This document shows, in pieces, positions 11,657 through 24,189 of a DNA stretch of 64,000 nucleotides (position 1 is its first letter; every line of letters starts with the position of its first letter). Origin of the DNA: Pseudorasbora parva (taxonomy: Eukaryota; Chordata; Actinopteri; Cypriniformes; Gobionidae); assembly GCF_024679245.1 (NCBI RefSeq), contig NC_090174.1:46086688-46150687 (forward strand), in the 5' to 3' direction. The translations under genes and the position numbers were made by a program. The notes beneath the pieces are model-generated. The model had not been told where the DNA came from and searched no databases. It saw nothing but the letters and a program-made list of their open reading frames with translations.

Positions 11657-13472
11657 ATGAGTGACAGAGCAACTGCAGCTGAGATAAAAGATGGATATGA
11701 TGAGATGTTTTAATGTGCCATGTTTCCAGCAGAATTTAAACAGATGGTCCACCTAAAAATTCAAATTCTGTCATTAAATACTTATTACAATTATTACATT
11801 TTCTGAAGAGTCTCGATTGTTTATATGATGAACAGATTGAATTTATGCTTTTATTGACATATAAACATTCATCAACATCAGTTGGGATAAAAGGAAGCTA
11901 AAGCGTGTTTGCTTGACATGCGAGAACCAATGAGGTTCATTCTCATGAGTCAAGCAGGTTTAGTTGAGCTTCGGTTTAACATTCGCTGATCAATGTTGAA
12001 ATGCGAATAAAAGACTAAATTAAATCTGTATCTTTCATTCTGTATCAAAACTAATTCATATGGATTAGTTTTACGATCTGTTTGAAACATCAGTGTCGGT
12101 TGTGTGGCTGTCTGTGGGGGGACAGAAAGCTCTCAGATTTCATCAAAAAGATCTTTCATATGTGTTTCAAAGACAAACAAAAGACTTAAGGATTTGGAAT
12201 GACATGAGGGTAATTAATGACAATTTTCATTTTTGGGTGAACTATCGCTTAACGTTTTGTAAGATTCATGGTTTACCAATGATGATGTGAAGAAGGTAAT
12301 GTCATGGGTTGTTTTTTTCTCTGATGCTTCACTCTTGTGAGAAGTTTCTTACCTCGGCAGGGATATCAAACACACACACACACACGTTTCTGTGTTAACA
12401 CGTTGTCTACATTGTGTTTAGTAGAGCTTTCACAGTTTGACACTCTGAAGGAAATCCAGGGTTACAGTATTTTAATAAAAAGCCTGTGGTCCCTTAGACT
12501 CATCTCCAGGTTTATTTCTGACTTTTATTCCTGCAGCAACAGTACGTTTATGCTCATTTTATATTGTTAAAAATGACATTTAAAACTGGACCACACCAAA
12601 ATGTTTTTATTTTTTTATATGTACAAAAACATTTGATGTATGCATTTGTCTAAATAACGCATTCAGACATCAATCTTATCTACACAATATTTTAATCAGA
12701 CTGTATTTGTTTGAACTTTGAAGTAGAAAAAAAATGTGACTAAAATGGTTTATGCAGTAATCTGTCCTGACCCATTTCAAACTATTCGTTCACGCCTCAT
12801 ATTTAATTTCAAAAGGGCACTGGCTTAAAGTAATTTTAAACCGCTTTTACCCCGGATAAAGGAACGTTTCACACTTGTAATTCAGAAGTTAAACCCGTTT
12901 TTAATGCTGTGCCAAACGAAGGGAGAAAAAAAAAGTCTCAATCGTATTTGAAATTGTTTGGAAGTTCGTTTTCGCCAAGAAAGAAAACAAATCATGCCAA
13001 CCTGTTGTTATAAGCGTTTCAGTGTTTGAATGGAAAAGTGCATATGATACGTTAACTTCAGTAAAGATACTTATTTCTTACCTTTATAGTCCGAGAAGCA
13101 CCTTCAGGGGAAAAGCGGTGACATAGCGTATGAAATGCGCAGTGGTGTCAGTCCCCGTGCTGCGTTCGCCCAATCAATGACAAGGGCACAGCAAATTAGA
13201 AAATTAACCCCGGATTTGGGAATGTACCGTGTGAAACGTCATGATTAATGTGATAGAATACCCATGATTAACTGTTAACCCCGGGAGATAAACACGATTC
13301 CATTTAGAAAGGCCCAGTCTACTATTACAGGTGTGAAAAGCCTTTCTCAGAGCTAGGCACTGACGGCGCAGAGTAAATTTTACTTTAAAATATTTAATTG
13401 ATAGCCTACTGTCTTTACATGAATATTTGTTGCCTGTGCAAAAAGAGAAACAGGAGATGAAAATAAATAGAT
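11657..13472. other. apool 3' UTR and intergenic DNA with MITE debris
   Basis: The first several hundred bases are probably apool 3' UTR. At 12122-12252 there is the right half of a foldback MITE (GGGTGAACTATCGCTTAA). At 12835-13300 two inverted segments (ACCCCGGATAAAGGAACG... and ...GAAACGTCATGATT) look like a non-autonomous transposon, but its boundaries were not resolved. No exon was recognised. Confidence 0.4.
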
Positions 13473-14502
13473 GATGATGCAGATGATGCAGTGGTTTATG
13501 TGCGAGGCAGAAGTGTGCAGGCAGTTTCTAATGAGCTTACAATACATCTGCAAAATGTGGCGGTGTGGTTGCAAAAGGCAGGTCTGACAGTGAATGTTAA
13601 AAAGACTATGTCTATTTGCTTTGCCTCAAGATTCAAGTCCATACCAGATGAACTAAATTTGTGTATAAATGGGCAAAAGATTCAGCAGGTACAGGAGGTT
13701 AAATACCTGGGCCTTGTACTTGATTCTCATCTTACATTTGTCAGTCACATTAAAAAAATATGTCGAGTTGCCAAAGCTAATCTGTTTACATTCAGATTAA
13801 TCAGGGACTACCTACCGTTTCATGCTGCTCACACTTTCATGCATGCCATGATCTTCTCACATTTAAGCTACTGCATCTGTACATGGTCACAAGTTAATGT
13901 CACTACACTTAAGCCAGTTCAAATGATCTATAACAGAGCTGTTAAAATCTTAGATAGGAAACCAATTAGGTCACATCATTGTATTAGTCTAAGGAAGTTA
14001 AATATTTTATCTTTTGCAAATTTTATTAAATTCTCATTGTTGAAGCTGATGCATAAATGTTTAAATCATCAAGCCCCACAGGTCTTGAGTGATTGCATAG
14101 TTGCTCTCAGGGTTGGGGGTTCAAGGACTAGAGGAGCGCTGAACGGGAACTGTCAGATTCCGAGACGCAATACTTTGTTTGGACAATCAGTTTTCTCTGT
14201 ACAAGGCATAAAGGTCTGGAATTGTTTAGATACTGAACTTAAGGGAGAGTCAAACTGGGTCACTTTTAAACACAAACTCAAGGACACTTTAATCAGAAGT
14301 CAAATATGTGACCACTGATTGTCAGCTTTGTTGCTATTGTTTTATATTGTATTACTTTGTTTAATTTTACTGTGTATTGTTTAATTTTGTAAATGCTCAC
14401 TAGGGACGGACATTGAGAATTAGCTTCGGCTAAAATGTTGTAGTATGTAACATTTGTTTATGTGACATACTTGTCCCTACTCAAATAAACAAATACAAAT
14501 AC
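13473..14502 (+). mobile_element. 5'-truncated non-LTR retrotransposon (LINE)
   Basis: An open frame runs from about 13467 to 14318. It begins just before the reverse-transcriptase catalytic box (ADDAVVYVRG, the usual YADD block) and continues through KYLGLVLDSHLTF, HLSYCICTW and a typical LINE C-terminus. Everything upstream (endonuclease, RT fingers) is absent, as expected from 5' truncation during target-primed reverse transcription. The 3' end is a short ACAAAT tandem tail. AAATAGAT flanks both sides (13465-13472 and 14503-14510), a possible target duplication. The clade (L2, CR1 or Rex-like) was not settled. The frame has no stop across its ~275 codons, so this may be a fairly young copy. 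Confidence 0.85.
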
Positions 14503-14594
14503 AAATAGATTTAAAGAACATTTTGAGTTTGTTTATTTTTCCAAAATGTTTCTTAAAAAAATTGCAAATTGCAAACAAAAGGCTATAACCATAT

Positions 14595-14600
14595 TTTATT
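14595..14600 (-). terminator. probable radx polyadenylation signal
   Basis: TTTATT on the plus strand is AATAAA on the minus strand, 161 nt beyond the radx stop codon. The LINE tail starts only about 85 bp further on, so the radx 3' UTR is probably short. Confidence 0.5.
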
Positions 14601-14760
14601 AATACAACTACAAAACAAAAACACTTACAAAACAAGAAAGCCAATTCACACATAAAAATTAGTCTTTCAGTCCCCAAAAATAACAACTCTGATAAGAACA
14701 CACTGATATCAGTCATCTGCCTTTTTCTTTTGCATGATTATTTTTGTGATGTGTGGCCTC

Positions 14761-16017
14761 TCATTGAGTGCTATCAGGCTGGCAGACGTCTGCTGTCCTG
14801 TAGAGTTTAGAGCAGATCATTTCTACCCTGTGTTCTCCAAGCAGACACAGATCAACAATACACACCACACGCTCCGACTCAAGCTGAGGAGCAGAACTCA
14901 TCAGTGACCCTGCAGGAAAAAACATGCACAGACACACTTCAGTGCTACAGTATGTCACTGTGACTCACAGGTTATTCAGCAGAAATGGAGGATGTGAACA
15001 CAGAACAGTGGTAAAACGCATACACACACCTGGTGCTGCGCAGCTACCGTCTGGCTGAACACACAGACGTCCTGATGACATGCAGGACAGCAGTGAGTTG
15101 TCATGCTGAGTGTGTGGCACTCCAGCAGCTCTGGGGTCATCAGATGAGACAACGGGCACAAACAGAACATCTACTGCAGCCGTCTGATTCAGCCCTGCGA
15201 GAAGGAGAGATGCACAGTTGTTACCTGAAGCTATAGCTCCATTCCACAACAGTGAGCTGCAAGTGCTGCTCCTACCCAGAATCGTGAGCGTGAAGTAGCC
15301 GGTGCAGGCCACAGGTGTGTGTGTGCGCGTCTGCAAGGTCAGATCCGGGTTCCATCTCGCTGGGCTCAGGTTCAGGTCATGTAGTAGAACTTCTCTGTCA
15401 TCAAAGTGGAATTTTTCAGGAATACTTTCCTGATCGAGTCTGCCACAGCAAAAGTGATCTTCCACTTGATGTTTCACTAACGGCCAGACTCTGCTCTCCC
15501 ATAATGCAGTGGGGTGGCTAGCAGCTTGCTGAACATCTGGGACTTGCAATGTCTGGTCGGTCACTTTAAAAACGACACAATATTTGATATTAGAAATAGA
15601 GTTTAAAAGTATATATTATTTTATTTCAGTGATGTTCAGAGGGTTCAACACCTTTTCCTACAGTTGACTGTCTAACTGATGTGTGTACGTCTTCACCCTC
15701 AAATTCCTCTGACTCAAACTCCCCTTCATCTGGTTGTTCTTCTTCCTCCTCTTCATTGTACCTCAATGGAAAAACAAATCATATTATGCACTTACAATGA
15801 AAGTCTATGTGAAAAATACTGTGGTTTTTTTACACGCAAAACATGAACTCATGTTAAACTGTAAACATAATCAAAGCTTCGAAAACACGCGAAGAATGGG
15901 ACCTTTAAATATATAGCTTTCGACTAGCCGTAATTTAACAACAGGCAATAAACAAAAAAACAACAGTTACATTTTCAGATTAAAATATATGATACTACTC
16001 AACTAGAATATAAAAAA

Positions 16018-16099
<82 letters not shown>

Positions 16100-19000
16100 G
16101 CTTAACTGAACAGTGATTCATATTTATATATGGCTTTAACATAATATTTTAATTTACTAAAAAAATAGACATGTAGATGGAAAATTGAAATTCTGCCAAA
16201 TTCAGTAATTCAAGTAATACTGCTTAGATTACCTTTTGGACTGCATTTTGGATCTGGTGAAATACTGACAATGCACTCTAAACAAAGAAGGAAAACAATA
16301 TTTGGTGACACACTATTGATATTAAAAACATTTCATATAAGTATTTAAACTAATAAAGCTATATTTATTCAGTCTTGTTTCCACACCTGCCATTGGCAAA
16401 TAAACCAACCATAAACATCTTACCTGCCAAGAAACAGTATTTGGCATTATTTTTATTGATACATTTTTGTCCCTTTGACAATGTAATTATCTGTCTCTAG
16501 ACTCTTCCTTAAATATGTATATTGCTGTTTAAAAGTTTGGGGTGATTTTTTATAATGTTACAAAAGATGTCTATTTCAAATAGACGCAGTTCTTTGCATC
16601 AAATAATCCTGACAAAATGTATCATGGTTTCCACAAAAATATCAGAAATCTTGAGTAACAATTAAGCATGTTAGAATGACTTATGAAGGATCATGTGACA
16701 CTGAATACTGGAAATTCAGCTTTACCATCACAGGCATATATTACATTAAAATGGAAAACAGTTTTTTTTTTTATTATAATACAATTTCACAAATTGGACT
16801 GTGTTTGTGATCTAATAAATGCAGTCTTGGTGATTATAAGAGACTTCTTTCAAAATCATAAAAAATAAACAAAAAACCTTTTCTCACTGACCCCAAACCT
16901 AAACGGTAGTGTATAATGAACATGATCATGGATTTGATACACTATGGCTATGTGTACGGGCTAAACCGCTTTACCTAGATCCTGTCTGCACTCTCCTGCG
17001 TTTGGGTGAGACTGCAATATCCGAATCAGGTGATGTTGAATCCGTTTCTCTCTGTGACGCAGTCATCTCATCCTTAGTGGGATGAGGAATGGCAGCTCCA
17101 GTGTCACTGACCCCTTGTACTGAGACACCCGCCTGCTTTAAAGACACCACGAATGATGCTATTATTTTAGTCAGGACATTTAGATTCTTTCTACAAAAAT
17201 GTAAAAGGGAAATGGCACACTGTCCTCATGGTTTTTATCTTGAGTTAGAAGTACAGACCTGTTGATCCTTATGTGGTGGTTCAGGTTGTGGTGGCCAAGT
17301 GTGATACTTTACAGCAGATACGTAACCCTGTACAGCCACTCTCCTGTGCTCCCTGTACTGCAGACTCTCCAGCTCCCCCTTCAGCTCAGCAATTGCTGTA
17401 ATTAATAACTCATCTACAAACACACAGGATTAAATGCGTTTCATTAGTTTAGTTAAATAGTTAAAGACCCCCTGTGATTAAAATCAAGTTGTGTTGTTTT
17501 TTGTTTTTAATATGCTTTAAGACAAACCATTTGCAAATTCATCAGTCATCACCATCAATGGAGAATATTTAAAAAAAAACTATAGTTCACCCCAAAATAA
17601 AAATCCTGTCATAATTTACTAACCATCAATTTGTCTAAAATGTGTATGAATTCCTTTCTTCTGCTGAATACAAAAGAAGATATTTAGAAGAATGTTGGTA
17701 ACCAAACAGTTGATGGTGCCGGTGCCCCATTGACTTCCATAGTATGTTTTCCCATGCAATGGAAGTCAATGGGGTCCATTTATGAGACAACTATCCCTTT
17801 AACACTGCAGTCTGCCGAAGTGTGCAATTTTTTGTTTCCCTCCCGTCAAACATGTAACCAATTCCGCCAAAGTGCAGGGCTTTTCACCACTGATTTTCTA
17901 AGTTATTCAAAGCATGTCGTATAATTATTGACTGCAGTGGGACTTTAATATTACATATTATCTTAAGTCTTTGGAACTTTGGAAATCAAACAACTCATGA
18001 CTGCATGGCAATGATTCTGTTCGCAATACTGTCTACATTTAAAGTCAGCATGAAACGATATTGCTGTGATCTCATGCGAGCCCCTCTCAGTAAACGCATT
18101 AACAGAGAAGTTTTGATTAAAGATTACGAGGCACATGGATTAAAATATAGTAATACAAACGTAAATAAAAAGTATGTGAACAGATGAATCCTGTATAATA
18201 TATACTGCAATATTCAATAGGTCAACTTTTTTTAAAGGTGCCCTAGAATGATTTGAAACAATATGTTAAATTGTTCTCTTATATCTAAATAGAGAGAATG
18301 TGGCTTATTTAAGGTCTAAATTTGTCCAGACAAAGTTTTACAGGTCCATTTACAACCCTAGAAATTGTTGTTATCTTCGCTATCAAAATCCGGTGTTCTG
18401 TATTTGCGTACTTGACTTTTTGTTGTAGATGGCTATAAAATTAAAAAAAAAAAAAAAAAAAAAAATGTGTACTGTGCTAATTAATTGAGATTTCTTACAG
18501 CTCTTAGAGGTTGTTGGCCTTGTTTGTTTCGTTGCTTCTATTGCTCTCCCATTTTTTTTGTAAGTCGCTTTGGATAAAAGCGTCTGCTAAATGATTAAAT
18601 GTTAAATGTCCCTAGGATGCAATGCTCTGTTTTTGCTTTATTTGGAAGAGTCATGAATATTAATGTTGAGATCTGCTCTGTTTGGCTGTTTCACTGCACT
18701 GCTGCTCAATGACAGCTAACACATCTATACCATCCGTCATGGCAATGATTTTACAATGATAGCTTCTCAACTTTGAATCACGAACTGGGTAGCGCGTAAA
18801 TATGTTGTTTGTACAGTAACGTTATAGTTTGAAAGTAGAGTACTGATTTAAAAGTCGATTTATTTAGCCAAACAAAGTAATGAAGAAGCCACAATAGTCA
18901 GTGTCATGTTTACTACTCATCCGCTGCAAAATAATCATACTTCAGTTCGCAAAAATTTATATTTATTTAACAAATTGACTAGAAGCCTTGTCAAATGACT

Positions 19001-22000
19001 ATCGCTTCAACTTAGATGGTGGAGAAGGTGACGTTAGCTACAAGAATCGAGTGAGCGTTAGCTTCTGAGTTATGTTTTAATGATGAAATATAGGCTAATT
19101 TAGATTTGAATCTGTCAAAAGGGATCTACTGTTGTATTTTATGACAAACTGTTATGTGTGCTACTTGGAGTTTCCAATGCTAGCATTTTGTGTTGAAACT
19201 AGACAACAGGGGATATTATCGTAATATCTTACTAAGAAACTTTCAATTTAATCCGAAATGGGTTCGACAGTCAATAAGTCAATAGTCCGCGCCGCGCTCC
19301 ACTTTATTTCTATGGGTGACATCAAGCGACTTCAACGCTTCAGCACAGCATTCCGGGAAGGCAGCGCTGCATTTGAACCGATTTGAACGCAGAAATAACG
19401 GGAAGCTTCACAACATCGCGGATCTCCACGGTCACTGCTGTCACAGGACTTTAGCAAATCATACCAAAGAAGTGTGTTTTTGACAGAGCGGTCCCAGCGA
19501 TCAAGGTTCACGGTCGGTGAGTAAAACTGCTTCAAATGTCTGTGCTGTTGGCTATCGTTGCTTGAGTAAACATCAGTAAACGACACGATCGCGTGCTTCG
19601 TCATTCAGATGCGCTAACGGTTACTCCATTGTTGTTCTATGTATAACGTTACACTAGTCTGACGTGCAAAACCGTTTTGCTTGCTACTGCTAAGGTTTAG
19701 TCGCATACAATAGTCCATAAACCGAATCATGTCCTCATTAACTGCGAGTAAACACACACAAATGTTGACAGTAGGGATGTCCCGATCAGGTTTTTTTGCC
19801 TTCGAGTCAGAGTCCGAGTCATTTGATTTTGAGTATCTGCCGATACCGAGTCCCGATCCGATACTTCTATAATACATAAAAAAAGAATAAAGAAGAGTGA
19901 AAAAACAAACCAGGATGTTCCTTATTTTTTATTTTATTCACCTTATTTTAACACTCAACAACTCAAACAAACAGAGCACTTCTGTGAGGTAGCTTGAACA
20001 ATCAAGTAATAAATAACATAAATTCTTCACTTTTGGATTTTAGTGCAACATTAAAATTAAAAAATTCCTGGACCGGAGTTGCAGATGCAGAACAATTAAT
20101 TATGTTGGTGTGAAATAAACAGTTATGGAAATTAAATTAAATAATCTGCTCCCAATAATAAAAGTCTGTTAGTGCCTTAGTGACTTCACTCGATCTCAGC
20201 TGTCAATCATGACATCACAGCCGTTTTTATAGCATCAAATAACTAACTAAAACTAAACTTATTTAAAAAAATGAACACTTGAAATGAAATCATCGTGATG
20301 ATAACTGCCTACAATGACATAAATTAACTTTGGGGAAAAAAATATTTGAAGTGTAATTTGACTGAAGTGTAATTAACAATACTTTTCAGGTTTTTATAGG
20401 TGTAACATTAGTTTTTAGGTAGAGAAATTGAATAAATTAGGCTAATCAAATGTAAAATGCATATTTAACTGTTTAAATTAAAGACTAATCCTTACAAAAG
20501 CTATTCAATCAAGAGCAGTGGGTGATTTGATTCCTTATCTTTTCTTTGACATTAAACAGACAGCACGGCTACTGCCCCTTTAAGACCTAATGGAAGGCTC
20601 TGCGTCGTCTTTCTCGGCTGCATAAAGTCCTCTTAAAGCATATTCAGACTATATGTCTTCTTGGATACTCATTAAGATGGACATGCTGACATACTTCTTG
20701 TGTGAGTTGGTCCGTTTAACCACAAGACTTGAAAGAGAATGCAATATTTGCGCGCTGTGAGACGAGTGCGCGCTTTCGGGTGATGCACACATAGACAGTA
20801 AAAGAAATGGACCGAGCGTTCCCATTGACGTCTACGGCAAAAGAATGAAGTCAACCTAGGGGCACTCACTTCCTGATGGCTGAGCGAACTGCGCAGGCTC
20901 AGACTGAGCTTGACGACGTAGATGTGACGTGAGCCTCCTGTCTGACAGCGGTAGGTCTTCTAGTAGATGTGGAAAGTGAAAGCTGAATCGCGTTGTTTAA
21001 ATATTTTCTCCCGTTGCTTTTGGCTCACTATGGGCTTCTCTCCATTCTTCCCCCTTGACTTTATCAGACTTTGTCTCCACGTCCCCCCGACTGTCTGATA
21101 GACAGTAAAAGATTGCCTGCGAGCGTCTCCTCAGGTCTATACGGTAATTTCTCAACTGTGCGACAGAGTCGCGTTGGTTATGACGCAATCTTTAGCCTAT
21201 TTTTACAAAAACAGCTTCTGTGGGGCGATAGTGTAAGATACAAGGTAATGGAGCCTTTTATACATTGTCGTGTTTCTTTAGAAATAAACAATGGACAAAT
21301 GGAGTCTTTAAACGCCTCAGATGTAAAGTTATTCACTGTCAAAGTGACTCAAAAATGAATGGGAGTCAATGGGATGCTAACAGCAGGTGATGGCTTGGTT
21401 AGCAATGGCAGCCCCTAGGGGTGGAACGCTTTCCGAGCGCTAGATTACCCCGTTGGATGCACAGAGACAGATCAGCGCGCGCGCTCTCATTCGCGTCTTC
21501 TCTACACATGACAGTGAAAATGACTGCTCATATTCAATGACAATACAGCACTCGCATGAATTGAACAAAGTTTTTTTTCTTTTATTAGCGCTGTTGTAAT
21601 GTATCACTGAGGAGCCAGCACGTGTATCCATCTACAGAAACATAGCCGCCTACATAAAGCACTATTTTCAAGTTACAACCTATATTATTGCGTCATCAGA
21701 TGTGAGATGAACCGCGGTGCAAGTGCTCACTTTGTCTCTCACCCCAGAATATACATATATATCCGAGTCCTGATCGGGATGTAACGTCCGATTCCGATCG
21801 AGTCTGAAATCACGTGATCGGGCCCGATTTCCGATCACGTGATCGGGACATCCCTAGTTGACAGGCCACTAAATACAGTACATACCACAGAGACGGACGT
21901 CCTGCTGTTGCTGTTTCTCCTGTTCAATTTATTTCAGCCTCCGAATTTGATTCTGGATCATATATCTATTAGCTGAGATCGATAGCCATGGGTTTCTCCA

Positions 22001-24158
22001 CGCTTGAGGACGTCACCGCTTTGTGCGTGATCGTCATTCGTTTTTTTCCGGAAAGACTCGGTACAGCCTATATTTCTTTTATAAATATAATAAAACTAAA
22101 GACTTTTCGGAGATATGAAGGATGCAATACTACTCTATAGGTACTCAAGATTGACTGAAACTGAGTGTTTCACCCCCCCTTTAAGGATCCCAGCGATTGA
22201 GTCACAGTTGCCGTTATGTTGAAAATAGTCTGTTTTTCCGTGGTGATTTTGACAAACAAGATTTACATATAAAGGAGGAGGCAATGATGTTTGAGACTCA
22301 CAGTATGTGATGTCCATGTATTGAACTCTTGTTATTTAACTATGGCAAGGTTAATTCAATTTTTCATTCTAGGGCACCTTTAAGGAACTTTAAGAAAGTG
22401 AAATCTTACTGGTCATGTTTCTATTGGTGGTTGGTGTGAAGGTGGGTGGGGCAGGAGGGTAGCAGTAGTGTCCTCCAACTGCAGTCCTGCGCAGCATGAC
22501 ACTGTCCTTCAGTGTCTTAGTCCACTGGATGAATGCTTTAACTTTTGGCTCATTGACATAGGGCTGCTTTTTATGGCAGCCTGTTAATGCAAAAACATAG
22601 CCATATAAATATACAGGGTTTCAAAAAGATGGACCTAATTTCAAACAAATCTGCGAACAACTGAGGTTAGAGGCTGTTGGTGCGCTGGGAGAGGTATCTA
22701 GCATTGAAACTCTATGCCGTTTCAAGTGGTGGTGGGAGTTTTATTCATGGGCGGTCGTGGTTGCAGAGATAAAGCGATTTCAAAACAGTTTGAAACATGC
22801 TGTAGTTGAACTGATTGTGGTTATATGTGACCTAATTTTATCTGGAATGTACCTGTGATGAAGAGCTGTGTTTCTGTGCTGCTGGTCAGATACACAGAAC
22901 AGCCTATCTGACACACCCTCATCTGAGTGCACACCAGGTACGTCACTGAGAGAGAGAGTGAGCGAGAATCAATAAGGTAATTTAGCATAAGAGAAATACA
23001 ATGATTGTGGACATAAAGACATGGGCTGATGTTTTACTAGGGCAGACGTTGTTGAAAATCTCTGGCTGAGATGAGGAGAAGATCTCCAGGATAAAGGGAG
23101 AGTCAGTTGTCCCATCCACTGCATGTACCCAGCGATATGCCCAAAACTTTTCAGATCCTGACAGACACACACACACGCACACACAAACACACAAAATGGT
23201 TTGATTAAACAGTCAACCCTAATTATATGAATATTACAAATGAAGCTTGCATCAGGAAGCATTATTAACTGACAACCAGCAGTTCAATAATGAGCTATAC
23301 CTGTCTTTTCCTTGCTCCTGATTCGCTCAACCCGGCCCACATAAGTCACAAGACCAATGACATCACAGGCTTGATTACTGTTCATCGAGTCCACCTCTGA
23401 CCTGGTCACAGAGAAAATTTGTTTAGCTAACTGAATTTACTATCCACCATAGGGGAAATTGTTGTTTGGCTTTATGACAAAAGGTGTATTGTATTAAAAA
23501 ATGAAATCCATAATGCAATAAAATAATCCTAACACATCAATCATGATCCAGAAAGGGGTTGGTATGTTTTTTTATGCTTTTGAAAGAAGCATCAAGTTGG
23601 TATTTATTTGATTCAAAATGTAGTAAAAACTATAATATTATTGTATATTAATAATATTAAACCTGATTTTTTTAGCAGCCATTACTCTTTAGTGTCACAT
23701 AATCCTTCAGAAATCATTCTAATATGCTGATTTGATCGGTCAAAAAACATTTCTTATTATTATCATTATTAAAAAAAGTTCTGCTGATTAATAATTTTAT
23801 GGAAACTATGATACATTTTCAATGAATAGAAAGTTCAAAAGGTTGGCAGTTATTTAAAATAGAAATCTTTTGTAACGTTATAAATTTCTTTACTGTAGTT
23901 TTTAATTAAAGGGGGGGTGAAATGCTGTTTCATGCATACTGATCTTTTTACACTGTTAAAGACATGGAATCCCATACTAAACATGGACAAAGTTTCAAAA
24001 GTTAAGGTGGACGTTTGATGGGAGTATTTCTTTGTCAAAAATACTACTTCCGGTTAGTCATAAGTTTCGGCAAGTTTTTTGCGATCATGCGTCCCCATTG
24101 ACGTTAGTGGGGGCGGAATTTCCTTGTATGGGCCTTACGGACAATTCTACCGGAAGCA

Positions 24159-24189
<31 letters not shown>

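Larger units (their letters stand above)
18232..22383. mobile_element. outer TTAA-type transposon of a three-level nest
   Basis: The ends are inverted copies: TTAAAGGTGCCCTAGAATGA at 18232 and TCATTCTAGGGCACCTTTAA ending at 22383. Its 4.15 kb are mostly later insertions: Kolobok-like copy 2 (about 19276-22184), which itself contains a hAT element (19772-21856). An A-run and an L2-like tail (about 18540-18606) also lie inside. The stack fills most of the 5-kb radx intron between exons 8 and 9. Confidence 0.75.

Noticed and set aside
21583..21845. CACGTG motifs as circadian E-boxes
   Set aside because: They lie inside the hAT element's terminal region, far from the npas2 or radx promoters.
22609..22850. 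Possible extra radx exon
   Set aside because: No frame joins in phase with the flanking exons; the text (GGTTTCAAAAAGATGGACC...) looks like a repeat fragment.
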